A DNA stretch of 43,093 bases, from assembly GCF_030530635.1 (NCBI RefSeq), contig NZ_JAUMUL010000027.1, positions 1 to 43,093 on the forward strand, given 5' to 3'. This DNA is from Actinomyces sp. (GTDB lineage: Bacteria; Actinomycetota; Actinomycetes; Actinomycetales; Actinomycetaceae). Within the stretch, counting starts at the first letter, position 1; each line of letters opens with the position of its first letter. This document shows, in pieces, positions 1 through 7,923 of this stretch. Under the pieces are notes generated by a model. It saw only the letters and a list, made by a program, of their open reading frames with translations, ran no database searches and was not told where the DNA came from. The translations under genes were made by a program, and so were the position numbers.

Positions 1-1
1 T

Positions 2-34
2 GAGGTCGGTAGTAGTTACGTGCCGAGGTCGGTA
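2..34. repeat. Short direct repeat at the window edge
   Basis: GAGGTCGGTAG occurs at 2-12 and again at 24-34, a period of 22 bases. It may be the end of a longer tandem array cut by the window edge. The rest of 1-190 holds no gene I can support. Confidence 0.35.
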
Positions 35-190
35 GAAGTGGCGGCGTCGTCCTCCCGGAGGTGAGTACGGTTCTCGGCAAGTTCACAATGCGGGTTCGCC
101 TCCGGTGAAGGGGCTGACGGGAGGCCGGTGCAGGGGTCACCATTGGACTGAGCCCACATGACGTTCGTTTCCATGCTCCGGGAGGCACCC

Positions 191-1057
191 ATGGCCATCG
201 CCCACTCGCACCGTTTCACTGAAGGGGACCTGCCGGTCGAGGCCGGCCGCTATCGCCTTGTCGCCTCCGGGTCCTGCCCCTGGTGCCGTCGTGTACTCAT
301 CGCCCGTCGGCTGCTGGGACTGACGGAGGCGATCCCTGTCTCCTGGTGCTATGGGCGTGGGGCCGACGGCTTCTGGGAGCTGACCGGTCCCGACGGCGAG
401 CCGGGGTCAGACCCCGCCCTGGGGGGCGCCACCTCTATCGCAGAGGTCTACGCCGACACCCCCGGATACACCCAGCCCCCCACTATTCCCGCGCTTGTGG
501 ACACCACTACCGGGCACGTCGTCGTCGACGACTCCGGAGACCTACTGTTCGATCTGGCGACCGCCTGGAAGCCGCTGCATCGCGCCGGCGCCCCCGACCT
601 GTACCCCATGGACCGGCGCAACTCCACCGACGCCTGGGACAAGTGGATCGGCGAGCACATCAACCAGGGACATGGCACCGCCACTCACTCCAAGAAGGCC
701 GAGGAGGCAGCGGCGGCCGCTAATGGCGTGTTGGTCGCCTTCGACGTCGTCGACACGCTGCTGGCCCGAGCCACCAAGATGGAGGCCTCCCGTGAGGCGG
801 CCCTGACCGTGCAGGACGTGCCGCCGCTGTCCGCCGTGGTGTCCGTGGAGCAGTTCCTGTGTGGTGCCGCCCCCACCGGCAGCGATATCCGCCTGTTCAC
901 CACCGTGCAGGCATACGAGTACGGCTGCCGCGCCTACTACCCCGGCGGTGAGGCGCCGTCGATCGCCTTCTGGCCGGCGCTGGCCCGCTGGTTCCGCGCC
1001 CTGGAGGGACGCGTCGGCTGGGTCGGTACCGAGGAGCGCAGCGCGCTGGGGCTGTAA
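191..1057 (+). CDS. Glutathionyl-hydroquinone reductase-like protein (GST omega/ECM4 family)
   Basis: Predicted 288-aa thioredoxin-fold transferase of the ECM4/YqjG family, which reduces glutathionylated or similarly thiol-conjugated quinones. The SCPWC motif (Cys29 and Cys32 from the chosen start) is the N-terminal catalytic site. Long Trp- and Tyr-rich helices follow, as in the C-terminal GST domain (for example DAWDKWIGEHINQG). An upstream in-frame ATG at 158 exists, but the ATG at 191 has GGGAGG about six bases before it and keeps the CPWC site at the usual distance from the N-terminus. Actinobacteria use mycothiol rather than glutathione, so a mycothiol conjugate as substrate is an inference. 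The gene is convergent with the GNAT toxin gene. Confidence 0.8.
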   Translation: MAIAHSHRFTEGDLPVEAGRYRLVASGSCPWCRRVLIARRLLGLTEAIPVSWCYGRGADGFWELTGPDGEPGSDPALGGATSIAEVYADTPGYTQPPTIPALVDTTTGHVVVDDSGDLLFDLATAWKPLHRAGAPDLYPMDRRNSTDAWDKWIGEHINQGHGTATHSKKAEEAAAAANGVLVAFDVVDTLLARATKMEASREAALTVQDVPPLSAVVSVEQFLCGAAPTGSDIRLFTTVQAYEYGCRAYYPGGEAPSIAFWPALARWFRALEGRVGWVGTEERSALGL

Positions 1058-1113
1058 AACGGGCGTTCCTGTAGTCATCTGTGCCGAGGCTTGGGCTTCA
1101 GAGGGAAGAATTA

Positions 1114-1623
1114 CTAATCGGCTCGCAGACCTGTGATGGCTTTCATGGATAGCAGCAACTGCATGTCATCAACCGGTGAGACTATGAAGTCGCCATTGGC
1201 CAGGTAGAAGGACTTGGCTGTCTTGTCCCGGCAATGGATGAGCAAGGCACGAACTCCCGCGATCTCGCTGACCTCGAGGGTTCTCAGCATGGCGTCCTTC
1301 AGAAGTGCGGCGCCGATGCCCAGGCCTTGCGCGCGTCGGTCGACGGCGAGTCGCGCGAGCAGGACGCAGGGAATCTCGTGCGGCGCATGCTTGGCGATGC
1401 TCACCGGAGCGGCTGTCTTTACGATGCAGGCCGTGGCAAGCGCGTAATATCCGAGCACGTGACCGTCCTGGACGGTCACGTACGTGACCGCGTTATCCGC
1501 CTTCTGGTTCTGCCATGCGAAACGATGCAGCCAGTCATCCAGCTCCTCGGCGCCGCTGCGGAAGCTGTTGCGAATGTCGCTGCGGGCCAGGCGCCGAGGA
1601 GCCTCCAGGATGCCAGTGTCCAT
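1114..1623 (-). CDS. GNAT acetyltransferase toxin (TacT/AtaT type)
   Basis: 169-aa GCN5-related N-acetyltransferase. The acetyl-CoA binding motif A is visible as RLAVDRRAQGLGIGAALL around residues 92-109. The end of the protein (FIVSPVDDMQLLLSMK) resembles the closing strand of TacT-like toxins. Known family members acetylate the amino group of aminoacyl-tRNAs and stop translation. It begins 2 bp after the stop of a DUF1778 antitoxin, which is the standard antitoxin-first layout for this toxin class, so co-transcription and neutralisation by protein contact are expected. It looks intact. Confidence 0.88.
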   Translation of the reverse strand: MDTGILEAPRRLARSDIRNSFRSGAEELDDWLHRFAWQNQKADNAVTYVTVQDGHVLGYYALATACIVKTAAPVSIAKHAPHEIPCVLLARLAVDRRAQGLGIGAALLKDAMLRTLEVSEIAGVRALLIHCRDKTAKSFYLANGDFIVSPVDDMQLLLSMKAITGLRAD

Positions 1624-1625
1624 CC

Positions 1626-1925
1626 CTATTCCGGATCCTCTGAAAGTACGATGCGGGTTCCGAAGGGAGACGGGCGGTTCCAGAGCCGTTCGAAGCGTGA
1701 GGTGTCGGTCAGCGGCGCGTCGAGCACCTGCATGACTCGCTCGAATGTGGCGTTATCAACGGTGAACCAACGACGGTTCGTCATGACTCGCTCGGCTTCC
1801 ATGGTTGCGGACGAGAGTATGAACTCGCTGACGGTGCGGTCCGTTTGGGCCGCGGCTTGTTGGATCAGGGCCTCTTGGCGCGGCGTGGCGCGCAGATCGA
1901 TCCGCCGGGTCTTGACGGGTGACAT
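1626..1925 (-). CDS. DUF1778 (TacA-like) antitoxin
   Basis: 99-aa antitoxin paired with the GNAT toxin. The N-terminal half (RIDLRATPRQEALIQQAAAQ, then TVSEFILSSA) is the ribbon-helix-helix DNA-binding segment typical of DUF1778. The C-terminal half, with RWFTVDNATFERVMQVLDAP, is the toxin-binding tail. A longer reading from 1976 is possible, but the ATG at 1925 is preceded by a strong GAGGAGG site and starts at the family's usual position. An inverted repeat overlapping the leader suggests autorepression. Confidence 0.88.
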   Translation of the reverse strand: MSPVKTRRIDLRATPRQEALIQQAAAQTDRTVSEFILSSATMEAERVMTNRRWFTVDNATFERVMQVLDAPLTDTSRFERLWNRPSPFGTRIVLSEDPE

Positions 1926-1937
1926 GGTGGTTCCTCC

Positions 1938-1960
1938 TCGTACGGATAATGTACGTACGA
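1938..1960 (-). promoter_or_regulatory. Probable TA operator (inverted repeat)
   Basis: TCGTACG (1938-1944) and CGTACGA (1954-1960) are perfect inverted repeats 9 bp apart, just upstream of the antitoxin RBS. On the minus strand the spacer reads TACATTATC, which contains a plausible -10 element. Ribbon-helix-helix antitoxins usually bind such sites. Confidence 0.5.
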
Positions 1961-1986
1961 CGTCGCCGGAACGCAAGTGCCGTGCC

Positions 1987-3327
1987 TCACCGCCCCAGCA
2001 CCGGGTTGTACAGCAGCCGGTTCGGCGTCGTCGGGCACTCCTCGCCCACCGCCATGGGCGCGATCAGCCGGTCCGCCCGCAGATCCTCCAGGCGCGCCAC
2101 CACCCGGTCGCGCAGCGTCCACGGGTCGATGGTGTTGAGGTAGATCTTGGTGCCGCCCTCAAAGCCCGCCAGGGTGGACACCCGCCACTTCAGGGTGATG
2201 TGCCAGGGCATCGGCTGATCGACGTCGAGCGGCTTGTGGTGCCACTCCTCATTGCTGGGCACATCCGCGCCCGTGGCCGCATGCAGGGCATGCACCAGGT
2301 CGGAGACGGCGTCCACCTCAACCCGACTCATCAGCCACGGCTCGCAGATGGCCGACGTCGAGTACACCTCCAGCGTGGGGTAGCGGTGCCCGAAGCCGGC
2401 GAAGGCGACCGCGTGCTCATTGGAGGCCACCAGCAGACCCCGGTAGGCGGCGTAGTCCACGCCCATCTCGTTGTACAGGTTCGGATTGGCGCGCACCCGC
2501 TGCAGCTCCAGCTCTGAGGACACGCCCCGCTCATCAATCCCCACCAGCTGCTTGTGCAGGTGGTCGAAGGAGGCTCCGGCTGGGCGCAACCAGTTCTGGA
2601 AGACCGCCACATAACGCACCCAGCGGTTGGCCTGATAGAGGTCATGCGCGGACTGCACCGCCAGGCGGATGTAGGCGCGGTGCTCGGCCGGAGTGAGCGT
2701 GCCCGAACCGGCCAGGCCGGAGGAGTCGACGGCGTCGTCGGTGTAATGCCGCCGCGCCACGATCACATCGTGACCGCCGGCGAAGAATGCGGCCAGGTAA
2801 TCGCGGCGGGCGTCGGCGTCCCAAGCCTCCCATGCCTGCGGATTCTGGCCGGAGGCGCGCAGCTTGGTGCGAGCCACCCGGGCCACGTGGGCGGCGCCGG
2901 CCGGATCGGCCAGGTAGGCCTCCATGCGCTCCCGGGCGGCGTCGGGCACCTCATAGCCGTGGTTGGCGTGCCAGTAGTCGTAGGAGAGGATCTCGAACAG
3001 ATTCGGGATGCGACGGAATTCGGCGACCGTATCGAACAGCTCGGCGGCGGGCAGGGCGTCGATCCGCTCGAAGCCGCCGTCGGACGTGGCCACTACCCGG
3101 GACTTCTCCGGCGGAGTCTCGGTGTAATGCGCCGGACAGAAGGTGCAGGCACGGATACGTTCGGCTGAGGTGAGTTCATGCACCTCGGCTACGGGGTGGG
3201 AGATGGGGCGGTTGCCGCGCCCGGGCACGGTCCACACCTCGGTGCCGGTGAAGGGACTGATCTGCTTGACGGTCCCGTCCGCCATGCGGGTCAGCGGCTC
3301 GGCGGAGGGGGAGTATGGCTGCAGCAT
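1987..3327 (-). CDS. DUF4921 family protein, GalT/HIT-like
   Basis: 446-aa protein resembling the actinobacterial DUF4921 family, a relative of galactose-1-phosphate uridylyltransferase. The N-terminus has the ISPFTGTEVWTVPGRGNRP segment, and CTFC (around residues 61-64) could be a zinc site as in GalT. SFDHLHKQLVGI near residue 255 resembles the HIT/GalT nucleotide-binding strand, and MPWHITLKWRVS near residue 375 is a second His-containing strand. A nucleotidyl-transfer or hydrolase reaction is likely from the fold, but the substrate is unknown. It stands alone, with a fairly clean 5' region. Confidence 0.75.
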   Translation of the reverse strand: MLQPYSPSAEPLTRMADGTVKQISPFTGTEVWTVPGRGNRPISHPVAEVHELTSAERIRACTFCPAHYTETPPEKSRVVATSDGGFERIDALPAAELFDTVAEFRRIPNLFEILSYDYWHANHGYEVPDAARERMEAYLADPAGAAHVARVARTKLRASGQNPQAWEAWDADARRDYLAAFFAGGHDVIVARRHYTDDAVDSSGLAGSGTLTPAEHRAYIRLAVQSAHDLYQANRWVRYVAVFQNWLRPAGASFDHLHKQLVGIDERGVSSELELQRVRANPNLYNEMGVDYAAYRGLLVASNEHAVAFAGFGHRYPTLEVYSTSAICEPWLMSRVEVDAVSDLVHALHAATGADVPSNEEWHHKPLDVDQPMPWHITLKWRVSTLAGFEGGTKIYLNTIDPWTLRDRVVARLEDLRADRLIAPMAVGEECPTTPNRLLYNPVLGR

Positions 3328-3472
3328 GCCTTTAAGTATTGCGCCGACAGGGCCCGACCGGGCCGATATCGACCGCGCGGGCCGACGACGTGGGTTTCGT
3401 GATGGGCGGTCCGTGGGCGTGGGCCGGGGCCGCAGCGGCCGCCCGAACCGCTGTCCGGTGCGACCAGTACGG

Positions 3473-4042
3473 TCACTGTGCCCGGGTGATCGACGCCGGC
3501 AGGTCGGCCTGCCTGGCGAGGAGCACGACGTCGTAGTCGGTGTGCCCGATCACGTACAGGCCCGGCCAGGAGCCGACGGCCGTGTAGTACAGGACGAGCA
3601 CCTTGCCGGGCTCGTACCAGCCGATGTCACCCGGCTGCGGGGCGGCGGCGGTCATGCCGGTGGTGTCCAGGTCTTGCGGCAGGGAGGCGGTCAGTTCCTG
3701 CCCGCCGTAGTCGGAGAAGCTGACATCCAGGGGCAGCTGAGCGAGTAGGGAGCGGGCGGCGGCGCTGTCGTCGAGTGTCGCCTCTATGACGGTGTCGTCG
3801 AAGGCGTTGCCGAGGCTGATGTGGATCGGGGTTGTTCCTGCTTGGGACACGGTGGCCTCCGGGGCGGGTTGGGGATTGCTGGTGGAGGTGCCCTGGGGCG
3901 ACGCCGTCTCAAGGCTGGTTGGTGGCGACGACGCCGTTACTCCGGTCTGGGAGGTGCACGCCGCCAGAGCCAGACCGGTCAGGGCGACGGGCAGAGCTTG
4001 TAGCAGGCGGCGCCGGGACGCCTTGTGGGCGGACAATGCCAC
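3473..4042 (-). CDS. Cyclophilin-like-fold lipoprotein
   Basis: 189-aa predicted secreted lipoprotein. From a GTG start at 4042 it has SRRRLLQ and a hydrophobic stretch ending in the lipobox LAAC. A Ser/Thr/Pro-rich linker follows. The rest (IHISLGNAFDDTVIEATLDD, then DIGWYEPGKVLVLYYT) matches the small bacterial cyclophilin-like fold family. AGGAAGG lies just upstream of this GTG. A longer ORF reaches 4204 but would place about 54 Arg-rich residues before the signal peptide, so it was rejected. The family's role is unknown; some members are encoded near redox or flavin genes. Confidence 0.75.
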   Translation of the reverse strand: MALSAHKASRRRLLQALPVALTGLALAACTSQTGVTASSPPTSLETASPQGTSTSNPQPAPEATVSQAGTTPIHISLGNAFDDTVIEATLDDSAAARSLLAQLPLDVSFSDYGGQELTASLPQDLDTTGMTAAAPQPGDIGWYEPGKVLVLYYTAVGSWPGLYVIGHTDYDVVLLARQADLPASITRAQ

Positions 4043-4324
4043 GGTGATCCTTCCTGTTGCGTGCGGGGCCAGACGGTGGAGGAAGCCTGGCCGGAGCGCT
4101 AAACCAGTATGAGTCCGACGGCGCCGCCTCTGGAAGGCACGGACAGTGCCACTCGGGGAGAGATGACGCGCGGGCGCTGCACCGTCGGAGCCCTGCCTCT
4201 TCATGTTTGGGAGTGTGGCGGCTGGCGTGTTGCGGAATTAGGGACGTGGTGAGCCGTGCCGGTTCGCCGTGCCGGAATTGTCTGCACTTGGCCGTCGGCA
4301 GCCCCGGTGCCTGGAAGCGGGACC

Positions 4325-4437
4325 CTCTACTACGCCACTTCGGGGTTAACAACGCCGGTTAACCGTCTGCCGAAGGCCCCCGAGGTATACAGCAGAACGT
4401 TAAGTGGCGTTGTTAACGCCCAACCGGCGCAGCAGAC
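4325..4437. repeat. Nested palindromic repeat, copy A
   Basis: Intergenic element with units CTCTACTACGCCACTT (4325-4340), GTTAACAACGCCGGTT (4345-4360), AAGTGGCGTTGTTAAC (4402-4417) and AACCGGCGCAGCAGAC (4422-4437). The last two run in the opposite orientation. GTTAACAACGCC pairs perfectly with GGCGTTGTTAAC. It is a diverged member of the family seen at 30125 and 43046. It is the main content of the 514-base gap between the lipoprotein start and the PASTA/excalibur gene; I see nothing else in that gap. Confidence 0.75.
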
Positions 4438-4556
4438 ACCCCGACCCAGAGTCCTGACCGGCCTCATGCACACCCGAACGGCATTCCATTGCCCTGGCCC
4501 GTGAGCGCCACACCGCTCGAACCGAAAAGGGCAGTGCGGTCGGTCCGACCGCTCCG

Positions 4557-5327
4557 CTACTCGCAGGCAATTCCGTCATTGTCGCGGTCAAGTGCACTGC
4601 GGTATCCGGGTTCGCCCTCATATATGGGTGCGGCGCCCGCAGCTCGGGCCTCGCTGCAGTTCTTGTAGTACACCGACCTGTCCTGCTGAGGCATCAGCGG
4701 TACCGGTGCGGGGGCGGCCTGCTCTGCCTGTCTGGCGGCCTCCTCCTGTGCCGCCCGCTCCGCCTGCCGCGCGGCTTCTTCCTGTGCCGCTCGCTCGGCC
4801 GCTGCGGCGGCTTCTTCCTGTGCCGCCCGCTCGGCCGCTGCGGCAGCCGACGCCGATGCCGCGGCCGACGCGGATGCCTCGACTCGTGCCGCTGCCGCCG
4901 ATGCGGAAGCAGCCGCGGAGGCGGCCGCGTCAGCCGCATCATGGTTGACCGTGAGGGTGATGACCCGGTCTGCCGGTGCCGTCGTCCCGGCGGCCGGATC
5001 CTGCCTCCTCACTGACCAGTTCGCGGGGATGATCACGGTCTCTTCACCGTCAATATCGGTGAAGGCGGGACGGGCGGTGAATCCGGCCTGCTCGATGGCC
5101 TCCGTCGCTGCTTCACCGTCCATTCCGACCAGATCCGGGACGGTCAGGGCGGCCGCCGTGGTCGGTGTCGACTGCACCTCGGAATCGGAGGAGACGCCGC
5201 ACCCCACCAGTGCCTGACAGGCGATGTTCAAGACGGCAATGGCGGCGAAGAAAGCGGATCTGCTGTGCGGGCGAAGAGGGAGACGCGGGAAAAGGGTGGC
5301 TGGGGAGTGGGCGGACGCTGTCGACAT
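4557..5327 (-). CDS. PASTA/excalibur-domain lipoprotein with Ala-rich coiled coil
   Basis: 256-aa surface protein. The signal sequence ends in LVGC, a lipobox, so membrane anchoring is likely. Next comes a PASTA-type module (VPDLVGMDGEAATEAIEQAGF, then a terminal VITLTV strand), a class that binds cell-wall muropeptides or lactams. A very Ala-rich segment follows, with four near-perfect repeats of AERAAQEEA or QAERAAQEEA, expected to form a helix. The last about 38 residues are an excalibur calcium-binding domain: YYKNCSEARAAGAAP and a terminal DRDNDGIACE, which is the DxDxDGxxCE signature. The start at 5327 was chosen because AGGAAG precedes it and the signal peptide begins soon after. Confidence 0.85.
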   Translation of the reverse strand: MSTASAHSPATLFPRLPLRPHSRSAFFAAIAVLNIACQALVGCGVSSDSEVQSTPTTAAALTVPDLVGMDGEAATEAIEQAGFTARPAFTDIDGEETVIIPANWSVRRQDPAAGTTAPADRVITLTVNHDAADAAASAAASASAAAARVEASASAAASASAAAAAERAAQEEAAAAAERAAQEEAARQAERAAQEEAARQAEQAAPAPVPLMPQQDRSVYYKNCSEARAAGAAPIYEGEPGYRSALDRDNDGIACE

Positions 5328-5633
5328 AGAGACTTCCTGGAGATGGGATCCACGGGGAACTGAGGCGATCTCAGACAGTCGGCACCGTAACGCTCTGTGC
5401 GACGGCCGCTGCGGGAAGCTACGTAAACGCAATCACTCATCAACCCGACCTTGAGAATCGTGATCGATACGCAGTGTCGTGTGGTGGAGGCTGGTGCCGC
5501 TTGGGTGGTGCTTGGTAGTGCCACCACCATCCACAGGCATGGTTCGTGCACCCCTAATCCACAGAGCTCGAAGGGCCCGGATGCGCGGGCGAGGCGGTTG
5601 TCCGACGCTGGTGGTGCGGACACGGCGTTCGCG

Positions 5634-5659
5634 GGGTGCGGCCAAAGCCGGCCGCACCC
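5634..5659 (+). promoter_or_regulatory. Strong hairpin just before the DUF4244 gene RBS
   Basis: GGGTGCGGCC (5634-5643) and GGCCGCACCC (5650-5659) form a perfect 10-bp inverted repeat with a 6-base loop. It ends about 11 bases before the AAGGAGGAG ribosome site of the pilin-like gene. It could be an attenuator, an mRNA-stabilising 5' structure or a protein site. The rest of 5328-5633 shows no gene. Confidence 0.5.
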
Positions 5660-5680
5660 AGACTCTTCAAGGAGGAGATC

Positions 5681-5923
5681 ATGAAGCACACCTTGCTGAC
5701 CTTGCACAATGCGTGGGCCCTCGCTCACGGAACCCCGCCCGTCCTGCGCGGGCCGGATGGCGTGCCCGACCGGGACGGAGAGGCCGGCATGGCCACCGCC
5801 GAGTACGCCATCGGTACGCTCGCGGCCGCGGCCTTCGCCGGCCTGCTGCTGGCCATCATGCGCTCGGGCAGTCTGAGCAACGCTCTGCGGGGCATCATCG
5901 AGTCCGCGCTGTCGGTGGGCTGA
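5681..5923 (+). CDS. DUF4244 family Flp-pilin-like protein
   Basis: 80-aa small membrane protein. The central GMATAEYAIGTLAAAAFAGL is a class III prepilin-like segment: a Gly cleavage site, a Glu at position 5 of the mature form and one hydrophobic helix. DUF4244 proteins occupy this place in actinobacterial Tad-like clusters. AAGGAGGAG sits at ideal distance from the ATG at 5681; longer readings from 5636 lack a site. It is the first gene of a four-gene run with TadE, a TadE-like protein and a prepilin peptidase, so it is probably the pilin subunit processed by that peptidase. Confidence 0.85.
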   Translation: MKHTLLTLHNAWALAHGTPPVLRGPDGVPDRDGEAGMATAEYAIGTLAAAAFAGLLLAIMRSGSLSNALRGIIESALSVG

Positions 5924-5930
5924 GGCGGTC

Positions 5931-6431
5931 ATGTGGACACCACCAAACCGCCGGGAGGTCGCGCCCGCGAACCGCCGGGCCGATCCGACCGCCCCTGCCC
6001 CGCGGCCCCGGTCGTATCCGAACCGGAGTGGGAGGCAGGCCCCGGTGGACGGGGACACGCGATCATGCCTGCGTTGTGGCTTCGACGGCGGCGAATGCGG
6101 CATGGTGACGGCGGAACTCGCCGTCACCATGCCCGCCGTCGTCCTGGTTCTACTGCTGGTGCTGGCCACCATCAGTGCCGGTGTCACCCAGCTGCGGGTC
6201 ACCGACGCCGCCCGCGTCGCCGCCCGCCAGGCCGCGATCGGTTCCAACGACGTCTCCGGCGCCGCCCAGCGCGCGGGCGGGCCGGTGACGGTAAGTGTCG
6301 AGACCGGCGACCTCACCTGCGTGACGGCCAGCCGTCGGGTCCCAGGACCGCTGGGCGGCCTGGGACTCACGGCCCGGTCCCGCGCCTGCGCTTACACCGA
6401 GCCCACCTGGGACGAGGCGGGTGCGCCGTGA
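5931..6431 (+). CDS. TadE family pilus assembly protein
   Basis: 166-aa protein. After a polar, Pro/Arg-rich leader of about 57 residues comes GMVTAELAVTMPAVVLVLLLVLA, the TadE signature: a prepilin-like cleavage point followed by one transmembrane helix. The remainder is a small extracytoplasmic domain with two Cys in TCVTA and RACAY, which may pair. TadE-type pseudopilins act in Flp/Tad pilus biogenesis. The start is 8 bases after the DUF4244 stop, with GAGGCGG before it. Initiation nearer residue 58 cannot be excluded. Confidence 0.8.
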   Translation: MWTPPNRREVAPANRRADPTAPAPRPRSYPNRSGRQAPVDGDTRSCLRCGFDGGECGMVTAELAVTMPAVVLVLLLVLATISAGVTQLRVTDAARVAARQAAIGSNDVSGAAQRAGGPVTVSVETGDLTCVTASRRVPGPLGGLGLTARSRACAYTEPTWDEAGAP

Positions 6432-6868
6432 GCCGGCCGCCAACCCCGCCGCCCCGGCCGGACGCGCCGGACCTAGGCGCCGGGGCGGGTGGCGCCGTCC
6501 ATGAGGGCCCGCCGCCGGGCACCGAGCGCGGCTCCGGTACGGTCATGGTCCTGGGCATCATCGCCGTCGTCCTATCCCTGGCCCTCGGGGCTACCGGGCT
6601 GATCCAGGCCCAGGCCGCCGCCGGGCGGGCCCGCTCGGCCGCCGACCTGGCCGCGCTCGCCGGGGCGACGGCGTTGACCTCCGTATTCGCCCCGGCAGAC
6701 CCGTGCGCCACCGCCCAGCAGGTGGCCCGGGCCAACGGCGCCGAGTTGGCGGACTGCACCGTCGACGGCGAGGACGTCACGGTGACGGTTGCGGTGCCCA
6801 CCCGGATCCTCGGGATTCCGCGTCGGGCCGGCGCCGCCGCCCGCGCCGGACCGGTCAACCCGCTGTGA
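6428..6868 (+). CDS. TadE-like/Rv3654c-like secretion-neighbourhood protein
   Basis: 146-aa protein starting with GTG at 6428, overlapping the TadE stop as GTGA and so translationally coupled. A Pro-rich N-terminus leads to GSGTVMVLGIIAVVLSLALGATGLIQAQAAAGRARSAADLAALAGA. This is the typical membrane helix plus RxAADLAALAGA motif of the second TadE-like protein encoded beside actinobacterial DECH-box helicases. The C-terminal strand segment contains one Cys pair (PCATA, DCTV). It is probably a minor pseudopilin. Confidence 0.8.
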   Translation: MSRPPTPPPRPDAPDLGAGAGGAVHEGPPPGTERGSGTVMVLGIIAVVLSLALGATGLIQAQAAAGRARSAADLAALAGATALTSVFAPADPCATAQQVARANGAELADCTVDGEDVTVTVAVPTRILGIPRRAGAAARAGPVNPL

Positions 6869-7018
6869 CCGGCGGACCTGCCCCGCCTCACCGTCGCGTC
6901 GGTGGTGGCGTACCGCGGATGCCGCCACCGACGCGCCTGCGGCCTCGGGGCGAATGCCCCAGGTGATTGGGGCGCCGCAGGGCAGGGCCGGGGTGTCGCG
7001 ATATGAGAAGGTGAGATC

Positions 7019-7777
7019 GTGAACGTGATAACCGTGTTCCTCGTGCTGGTGGTCTTGGCCGCAGCCGTCGGCGCCGTCGCCCTGGCCGCCGGTCCTGCCT
7101 CCGGTTTCGCCCGCGGCTACGTCGACCGCCTGGAACAGGCCACAAAAGAGGACCCCGGTGCGGCCGGGGCGACGGCTGCGACCACCGCCGTGCGAGTTCG
7201 CTCCCGGGGTCTGCTGGAACGCCGCCCCCAGGGGGTGCTGGCGGCGCTCCTGTGTGCGGCGACCTTGGCGTGGGGGCTGAGCCGGGGCGTGCCGGCGGAC
7301 ACGGTGATCGCGTTGCCGGTGGTGGCGCTGCTGGGTGTGGCGGGCAGCGTCGACGCCGTCTGTCACCGCCTGCCCGACCGCCTGCTCGGCTCCGCCGCCC
7401 TCTGGCTGATCGTGGCCCTGGCGGGCCGCAGCCTGGTGCGCCTGGTGACCATGGAATCGGCGCAGGCGGCATTGTGGCCCGCGGGCCGGGCCGTACTTTG
7501 CGCACTGGGCGCCGGGGCGGTGGTCTTCGTGATGTGGCTCATTCCCTTTTCCGGCATGGGGTTGGGAGACGTGAAACTGTGCGCCCTGCTGGGTCTGTGG
7601 CTGGGTTACACCGCGGTGGAGTACGTGGTCACCGGTCTGTTCCTGGGCTTCATGCTGGCCGGATTCGCGGCGATCGGATTGTTGATCACCCGTCGGGCCG
7701 GTCGCAAGGACATGATCGCCTTCGGCCCCTACCTGGCGGTGGGCGGCTGGTTGACCTGGCTGTTGGCTGTGGCCTGA
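7019..7777 (+). CDS. Type IV prepilin peptidase, A24 family
   Basis: 252-aa polytopic membrane aspartic protease. The two catalytic aspartates are visible: Asp112 in SVDAVCHRLPD and Asp184 in the GxGD motif GMGLGDVKL. Around them are about six hydrophobic helices, and the C-terminus ends in FGPYLAVGGWL, common in this family. It lacks the N-terminal methyltransferase domain of PilD, as Tad-type CpaA/TadV enzymes do. A GTG start at 7019 has GAAGGTGA upstream. Position after the pilin-like genes indicates it cleaves the DUF4244 and TadE leaders. Confidence 0.87.
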   Translation: MNVITVFLVLVVLAAAVGAVALAAGPASGFARGYVDRLEQATKEDPGAAGATAATTAVRVRSRGLLERRPQGVLAALLCAATLAWGLSRGVPADTVIALPVVALLGVAGSVDAVCHRLPDRLLGSAALWLIVALAGRSLVRLVTMESAQAALWPAGRAVLCALGAGAVVFVMWLIPFSGMGLGDVKLCALLGLWLGYTAVEYVVTGLFLGFMLAGFAAIGLLITRRAGRKDMIAFGPYLAVGGWLTWLLAVA

Positions 7778-7923
7778 GGCCGCACCGGGCGCGGGAACTG
7801 GCCGAGGCGGCCGCGCCGTCGTCCGCATTCGCAGGTGCGTCGTGCCCGGCGACGGAGGCGGGCCACCAGGCCGGGTCGCCATTGCAGCGGCCTGTCAGGC
7901 AGCAAGCGGTTACGCCACCGGCA

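Noticed and set aside
1234..2517. 427-codon plus-strand frame across the toxin-antitoxin and DUF4921 genes
   Set aside because: It runs opposite three recognisable genes and has no domain or ribosome site.
5228..7882. Minus-strand frames opposite the Tad genes (5228-6370, 6572-7882)
   Set aside because: They contradict well-formed pilin, TadE and peptidase genes with good ribosome sites.
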